A model generated the notes under the pieces. That model was not told where the DNA came from, did no database searches, and saw nothing but the letters and a program-made list of their open reading frames with translations. Positions 6,846 through 9,492 of a stretch of 9,492 nucleotides of DNA are shown one piece after another. Where the stretch lies: the NCBI GenBank assembly GCA_944332505.1, contig CALVKC010000039.1, positions 1-9,492 on the forward strand, in the 5' to 3' direction. Origin of the DNA: an uncultured Bacilli bacterium. Lineage in GTDB: Bacteria > Bacillota_I > Bacilli_A > RF39 > UBA660. How positions within the stretch are numbered: the stretch's first letter is position 1; every line of letters starts with the position of its first letter. A program made the position numbers and the translations under genes.

Positions 6846-6870
6846 CTTTTTGTTATATATAAACAAAAAG
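6846..6870. repeat. Perfect 9-bp inverted repeat competing with the adjacent terminator
   Basis: CTTTTTGTT (6846-6854) and AACAAAAAG (6862-6870) flank a 7-nt ATATATA loop. The right arm shares AAAAAG (6865-6870) with the terminator stem of the Rpn C-terminal ORF, so the two hairpins cannot form together. Confidence 0.6.
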
Positions 6871-6891
6871 ATAGTTTTTTACTATCCTTTT
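6865..6891 (-). terminator. Intrinsic terminator after the Rpn C-terminal ORF
   Basis: Arms at 6865-6875 and 6881-6891 (core GATAGT / ACTATC, loop of five T, then A/T pairs with one bulged C at 6887). On the minus strand it ends in TTTTTGTTT. The stop codon TAG (6882-6884) lies inside the stem. It shields spo0A from island transcripts. Confidence 0.75.
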
Positions 6892-7244
6892 AAATTGAAT
6901 TCTTTTATTTTTTCCTTAACTTCTTCTTTAGTTAAATTAGTTATTTGCGCTATTTTTTCAATAGGGGTTTTTAATTTTAATAAATTTTGTATTGTGTTAA
7001 TTTTTTCTTTTTCTTTTCCTACTTCCATCCCTTCTTGCTTAGATATCATCATATTTTCTTCTTCTTCTCTTAATTCTCTTATAAAGTCTTCATCATTATT
7101 TAATCTTATTATTTCACTTTTAAATGATTTTATTATTTTATCGTCTGGATAAAGACTTTCTAATTCTTCTAATTCTTCTAAATTCATACCAAGCATTAAA
7201 AGATATTTTAACTTATCAAACATTTTTTTATCTTTTATTTCCAT
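6882..7244 (-). CDS. Rpn-family (PD-(D/E)XK putative transposase) C-terminal domain only
   Basis: A 120-aa protein corresponding to the C-terminal third of Rpn/PD-(D/E)XK proteins; the nuclease core is absent. It aligns with the neighbouring paralogue: KLKYLLMLGMNLEELEEL with RLRYLLMLNMTPEELENF, then SEIIRLN, FIREL, EEEENMMISKQEG, and the closing KTPIEKIAQITNLTKEEV helix-turn-helix-like segment. The Gly tetrad repeat typical of the family is reduced to two units (G72, G76). ATG 7244 is preceded by a consensus GGAGG (7250-7254) at 5-nt spacing, unexpectedly good for a fragment. A short relic of the lost N-terminus lies upstream (7296-7355). It may be a decaying remnant after an internal deletion of roughly 150 codons, or a retained stand-alone C-terminal protein that can bind the Rpn nuclease, as E. 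coli RpnS does. It ends in its own terminator. Confidence 0.8.
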   Translation of the reverse strand: MEIKDKKMFDKLKYLLMLGMNLEELEELESLYPDDKIIKSFKSEIIRLNNDEDFIRELREEEENMMISKQEGMEVGKEKEKINTIQNLLKLKTPIEKIAQITNLTKEEVKEKIKEFNLKG

Positions 7245-7295
7245 TTTTTCCTCCTTTTTTTATAAAATTTTGTTTTTAATTATTGATATAGATTT

Positions 7296-7355
7296 TTATT
7301 GTAACAATTTTACTGTTTTATAAAGCCAATAATTTTTATTTATAATAAACTTCAT
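7296..7355 (-). pseudogene. Relic of an Rpn N-terminus (19 codons)
   Basis: An ORF starting with ATG 7355 behind a GGGAG SD encodes MKFIINKNYWLYKTVKLLQ and then a stop. KNYWLYKTV resembles KNDRLFKTI at residues 6-14 of the adjacent Rpn copy, and it stands in the same place relative to the 60-bp direct repeat. I read it as the first codons of the paralogue whose middle was deleted. The match is short, so the call is tentative. Confidence 0.4.
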
Positions 7356-7360
7356 AATTT

Positions 7361-7420
7361 CTCCCTTCATTATATATCTTAATTTTTTTTGTGTATTATT
7401 CTTTTTTTCCATAAAAAAAA
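7361..7420. repeat. 60-bp direct repeat, copy A
   Basis: Identical to 8286-8345 except at one base (G 7391 versus A 8316). In minus-strand terms it ends in AATGAAGGGAG, the SD of the ORF that follows, and so forms the 5' region of the truncated Rpn copy while lying just after the stop of the intact-domain copy. Homopolymer A and T tracts make up much of it, but the CTCCCTTCATTATATATCTT part is not simple sequence. Confidence 0.9.
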
Positions 7421-7425
7421 GAATA
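7397..7425. repeat. 12-bp perfect hairpin after the split Rpn gene
   Basis: TATTCTTTTTTT (7397-7408) and AAAAAAAGAATA (7414-7425) surround a CCATA loop, 3 nt after the Rpn stop codon (7429-7431). Its left arm is in direct repeat copy A; copy B cannot form it because GAAT is absent there. No U-tract follows on the minus strand, so it may protect mRNA ends or terminate weakly. Confidence 0.6.
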
Positions 7426-7428
7426 TTT

Positions 7429-7692
7429 CTATTCCTCTAATTTGAATTCCTTTATTCTTTTTTTAACTTCTTCTTCGGTTAAATCTGTTACAATTGCTAT
7501 GGTCTTTATTGGCATTTTTAATTTTATTAAGTTTTTAATTACTTCTATGTTCCTTTGTTTTATTCCTTTTTTCATTCCAGCTTTTTCACCATCACTATAA
7601 CCTTGGGTTTGTCCTTCTTGCTTTGAGATCATTATCTTTTCTTCTTCTTCACTTATTTCCCTTATAAATTTGACATTCTTATTTAATTTCAT
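7429..7692 (-). CDS. Rpn-family C-terminal fragment, downstream half of a frameshifted gene
   Basis: An 87-aa product covering the tail of an Rpn/PD-(D/E)XK protein whose N-terminal 194 residues are encoded just upstream in another frame. It contains FIREISEEEEKIMISKQEG, five successive Gly tetrads (G27, G31, G35, G39, G43) and the terminal KTIAIVTDLTEEEVKKRI segment. Removing one G from the GG at 7700-7701 joins the halves as KFT-SEVMKLN, matching KSF-KSEIIRLN in the paralogue and giving a protein of 283 aa, a normal family length. The insertion also makes AAGGTGA (7697-7703), a good SD 4 nt before ATG 7692, so the fragment can be translated by re-initiation. It may be the debris of a recent mutation, or a separately made C-terminal partner. 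Confidence 0.82.
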   Translation of the reverse strand: MKLNKNVKFIREISEEEEKIMISKQEGQTQGYSDGEKAGMKKGIKQRNIEVIKNLIKLKMPIKTIAIVTDLTEEEVKKRIKEFKLEE

Positions 7693-7696
7693 TACT

Positions 7697-7703
7697 TCAC
7701 CTT
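7697..7703 (-). promoter_or_regulatory. SD site created at the Rpn frameshift
   Basis: Minus-strand AAGGTGA, AGTA, then ATG (7692). The TGA stop of the upstream half (7697-7699) is part of the SD, a layout suited to termination-re-initiation. The inferred extra G is one of 7700/7701. Confidence 0.6.
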
Positions 7704-8281
7704 GTAAATTTTCTTATTATTTCATCTTCTGGAAAGAAATTCTCTAATTCTTCTGGTGTCATGTTTAGCATTAATAGATATCTTAATCTCTTTCTTTCTT
7801 CCTCATTATTGTAACATATTTCTTCTGCTTTTTCCATAAATACGTTCCATGTCCCAAAGTTTTCTGTATATATTCCATCTTCATCTTTTAAATATACTTT
7901 ATTCATTAATCTTTTTGCTCTTTTATAGTTATATATCAAATTTATTTGTAAAAACTTTGTCTCTGTATCTATTCCTTCCCCTTTTTTTATATTATTACTA
8001 AACAACTTACATAAATATGATAAATTCCTTATCTTTACTATTTCTGATAATCCTTGAGCATTCATTTCTACATTTATTATACTATTATTTACTCTTACTA
8101 ATACATCTAATGTTTTTTTCCTCTCGCTTTCTGTATCTAGTGATAATTCTACTGGAATAAACTCTAATATTTCTACTTTTTCATTAAATATTGTACCTAA
8201 TAATGCCTCTAATATTTCTTTACCATCCTTCCCATTTGCAATTGTTTTAAATAACCTATCATTCTTTGCAGTATATATCAT
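7697..8281 (-). CDS. Rpn-family recombination-promoting nuclease / putative transposase, N-terminal nuclease half
   Basis: A 194-aa product with the complete PD-(D/E)XK core of the Rpn (PDDEXK_2 'transposase') family. KNDRLFKTIANGKDGKEIL (6-24) is the N-terminal helix; LDVLVRVNNSIINVEMNAQ (58-76) carries the catalytic D59 and E72, with Asn at 74 where many relatives have Gln; RNLSYLCKLFSNNIKKGEG and LQINLIYNYK are further family blocks. E. coli relatives are DNA endonucleases that stimulate RecA-independent recombination and can be toxic or antiphage; 'transposase' is a historical label. Translation ends at TGA 7697 because of a single-base insertion; the remaining 87 residues lie in the +1 frame. 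AGGGAGG SD 4 nt before ATG 8281, inside direct repeat B. No ORF in the island is a conventional IS transposase. Confidence 0.88.
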   Translation of the reverse strand: MIYTAKNDRLFKTIANGKDGKEILEALLGTIFNEKVEILEFIPVELSLDTESERKKTLDVLVRVNNSIINVEMNAQGLSEIVKIRNLSYLCKLFSNNIKKGEGIDTETKFLQINLIYNYKRAKRLMNKVYLKDEDGIYTENFGTWNVFMEKAEEICYNNEEERKRLRYLLMLNMTPEELENFFPEDEIIRKFTR

Positions 8282-8285
8282 AAAC

Positions 8286-8345
8286 CTCCCTTCATTATAT
8301 ATCTTAATTTTTTTTATGTATTATTCTTTTTTTCCATAAAAAAAA
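8286..8345. repeat. 60-bp direct repeat, copy B
   Basis: 59/60 identical to 7361-7420. On the minus strand it lies directly before ATG 8281 and supplies part of its SD. Beyond it come the 68-bp palindromic element and the tpiA terminator, so the repeat is at the island edge. Confidence 0.9.
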
Positions 8346-8349
8346 TATA

Positions 8350-8425
8350 TTAATGACAATATAAAAATGTAGGGTTCTAACAATATAAGAATGTAGGAAA
8401 ACCAACATTTTTATATTGTCATTAA
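8350..8425. mobile_element. MITE-like palindromic element with TTAA flanks
   Basis: Positions 8350-8370 and 8405-8425 are a perfect 21-bp inverted repeat around a 34-nt centre. If TTAA (8350-8353, 8422-8425) is a target duplication, the element is 68 bp (8354-8421), starting TGACA and ending TGTCA with 17-bp terminal repeats. A third copy of the terminal sequence lies inside in direct orientation (8381-8397, 16/17 identical to 8357-8373). It contains no ORF. Because TTAA is itself palindromic, it could equally be part of a 21-bp stem; a plain RNA structure is the alternative. Confidence 0.55.
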
Positions 8426-8428
8426 AAA

Positions 8429-8450
8429 ACAAGTATTTTTTTATACTTGT
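8429..8450 (-). terminator. Intrinsic terminator of the pgk-tpiA operon
   Basis: ACAAGTAT (8429-8436), six T, ATACTTGT (8443-8450): a perfect 8-bp stem followed on the minus strand by TTTTTT. It begins 2 nt after the tpiA stop codon. It closes the operon before the Rpn island. Confidence 0.88.
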
Positions 8451-8452
8451 AA

Positions 8453-9166
8453 TTAATTTTCAAATTCTAATAAAATGCTTTCTAAACTATCTATGTTTGT
8501 TGATGCTCCTCCGACTAAAAAACCATCTACATTTTTTATTTTATTAAGTTCTTTTATATTATCTTTATTAACACTTCCCCCATATAATACTTTTAGTTTT
8601 GTATCATACTTTTCTTTTATTATTTTATTTATAAATTCAATATTTTCTTTAATTTCTTCATTAGTTGGTACTTTGCCACTACCTATCGCCCAAACTGGCT
8701 CATAAGCAATTATAATATTTTTAAGTTCAACATTGTTAAGTACTTCACTAATCTCTTTTTCTAATACTATATATGTATTACCTTCTTCTTTTTCTTTTAG
8801 TGATTCTCCAATACAATATATTACTTTTATATCATTTTCAATTGCATTGTTGATTTTATTAATAAAATCAATATTTAACTCATTTTTATATATTCTTCTT
8901 TCACTATGTCCAATTATAGCATAACTTACATTCATACTTCTTAATTGTTCACCCATGACTTCTCCAGTTATTGTCTTGTCTATAAATGATGATATGTCTT
9001 GGACTCCTAGTTTATAATTATCCCCACTAAAATAACTTAAATATATATTTGATGGACAGATTACTAATTCTATATTTTTAAAACCTAATTCATTTAATTT
9101 ATTGCTATATTTTATTATATCTTCTTTATTTAATTTGTTTTTAAAATTACATACTAAATACTTCAT
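8453..9166 (-). CDS. tpiA: Triosephosphate isomerase
   Basis: Interconverts dihydroxyacetone phosphate and glyceraldehyde 3-phosphate; a dimeric cytosolic TIM barrel. Catalytic residues are present: K9 in CNFKN, electrophile H87 in IIGHSERR, and base E155 in YEPVWAIGSGK, followed by the flexible loop 6; phosphate-binding GGS (196-198) and VGGAS (218-222) are also there. At 237 residues it is slightly short (about 250). The N-terminus is divergent: CNFKNK instead of the near-universal GNWKMN, and KTITGEV instead of GAxTGE. ATG 9166 is preferred over ATG 9178: it overlaps the pgk stop as TAATG, has GGATGA as SD, and begins MKYLVCNFK like the family. Coupled to pgk upstream and closed by its own terminator, so it is separated from gpmI. 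Function is secure despite the divergence. Confidence 0.97.
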   Translation of the reverse strand: MKYLVCNFKNKLNKEDIIKYSNKLNELGFKNIELVICPSNIYLSYFSGDNYKLGVQDISSFIDKTITGEVMGEQLRSMNVSYAIIGHSERRIYKNELNIDFINKINNAIENDIKVIYCIGESLKEKEEGNTYIVLEKEISEVLNNVELKNIIIAYEPVWAIGSGKVPTNEEIKENIEFINKIIKEKYDTKLKVLYGGSVNKDNIKELNKIKNVDGFLVGGASTNIDSLESILLEFEN

Positions 9167-9492
9167 TATTTCATCCATTCTAGGGCTTTTAATGTTTTAT
9201 CAGCAATGTATTCTAGTGTTGCTCCCCCACCACTTGATATAAAGTAAAAATCATTACTATATCCAAATTTTTTAACGGCACTTGCTGTATCTCCCCCACC
9301 AATTATTACTTTTACTCCACTTTCTTTTAGCGCTTTTAATAACTCTTTTGTACCTTCCGTAAATCTATCATCTTCAAACTTACCACAGGTACCATTTACA
9401 AATATAATACTAGCACTATCTATATATTTTTTATATTCATTAATGCTTTTATTTCCTATATCATATATTATTCCGTTATCTATTGTAAAATC
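9166..9492 (-). CDS. pgk: Phosphoglycerate kinase (C-terminal part, cut by window edge)
   Basis: Transfers the acyl phosphate of 1,3-bisphosphoglycerate to ADP, the first ATP-forming step of glycolysis. The last 108 residues are visible and belong to the nucleotide-binding C-terminal domain: YDIGNKSINEYKKYI (family xDIGPxT), then VNGTCGKFEDDRF in the place of the usual WNGPMGVFE, GTKELLKAL, VIIGGGDTASAV (GGGDS/T motif) and FISSGGGATLEYI (STGGGAxLE). The acidic residue after NGxxGxF and both glycine motifs are kept, so activity is likely, but the Pro-Met to Thr-Cys and Val to Lys changes are unusual. The stop TAA (9166-9168) shares one base with the tpiA start. The N-terminal domain, and probably gapA, lie beyond the edge. 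Confidence 0.96.
   Translation of the reverse strand, partial: DFTIDNGIIYDIGNKSINEYKKYIDSASIIFVNGTCGKFEDDRFTEGTKELLKALKESGVKVIIGGGDTASAVKKFGYSNDFYFISSGGGATLEYIADKTLKALEWMK

Noticed and set aside
6882..8281. A complete insertion sequence
   Set aside because: The Rpn 'transposase' name is historical; no DDE, HUH or Tyr/Ser transposase, and no terminal inverted repeats enclosing the genes.
8294..8299. TATAAT on the minus strand within each 60-bp repeat as the Rpn promoter
   Set aside because: It lies 3 nt before the SD core, so transcription would start within or after the SD; no -35 at 17 nt. Probably AT-rich coincidence.
8350..8425. CRISPR repeat unit
   Set aside because: Only two direct copies plus one inverted, spacer too short, no cas genes.
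8475..8924. Plus-strand ORFs inside tpiA (also within rnr, the pilin gene, spo0A and the Rpn tail)
   Set aside because: Low-complexity Ser/Phe/Ile/Leu-rich translations antisense to conserved genes, without SD or promoter; reading-frame shadows.
9167..9178. ATG 9178 as the tpiA start
   Set aside because: No SD in front and it adds MDEI, which the family lacks; ATG 9166 in a TAATG overlap is better.

Overview
This window comes from a very AT-rich (by eye well under 30% GC) endospore-forming Firmicute, probably an uncultured gut-type Bacilli or Clostridia lineage. The evidence is a full-length Spo0A, an RNase R/SmpB pair, a glycolytic gene block in typical Firmicutes order, type IV pilin-like proteins with a class III signal, consensus Gram-positive Shine-Dalgarno (SD) sites and U-tract terminators. 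TGG encodes Trp and no conserved gene contains an in-frame TGA, so the standard code fits. Almost everything is on the minus strand; only two small genes are on the plus strand.

Layout, read in the minus-strand direction (high to low coordinates). (1) The C-terminal part of pgk (9166-9492, cut by the window edge) overlaps tpiA (8453-9166) by one base (TAATG); a strong terminator follows tpiA. (2) 7245-8450 is an accessory island. It holds a 68-bp MITE-like palindrome bracketed by TTAA, then two tandem Rpn/PD-(D/E)XK 'transposase' paralogues. The first is split by an apparent single-base insertion into N-terminal nuclease and C-terminal ORFs. The second survives only as a C-terminal ORF with a consensus SD plus a tiny 5' relic. 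A 60-bp direct repeat (59/60 identical) precedes each paralogue. (3) spo0A (5966-6727) follows, with an exact 0A box upstream and its own terminator. (4) gpmI (4389-5888) comes next, the third glycolytic enzyme of the window. (5) 2308-4360 holds small, mostly exported or unknown proteins: a 75-aa plus-strand protein, a divergent lipoprotein, a plus-strand thioredoxin-fold protein with an altered redox motif, and two pilin-like proteins, one of which lacks the prepilin cleavage signal. (6) rnr (202-2304) and smpB (1-218, partial) are translationally coupled at the end of the pilin operon.

The backbone pgk-tpiA-gpmI ... rnr-smpB matches the common Firmicutes order (gapA-pgk-tpiA-gpmI-eno-secG-rnr-smpB). 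Here the Rpn island and spo0A sit between tpiA and gpmI, and the small-protein cluster sits where eno-secG is often found. Pgk, TpiA and GpmI carry triose-phosphate through lower glycolysis. RNase R and SmpB act in RNA turnover and ribosome rescue. Spo0A commits the cell to sporulation.

The most interesting part is the Rpn island. Two C-terminal Rpn pieces have their own SD sites, which recalls the intragenic antitoxin arrangement described for E. coli Rpn proteins, and the flanking repeats are more conserved than the coding regions they accompany.
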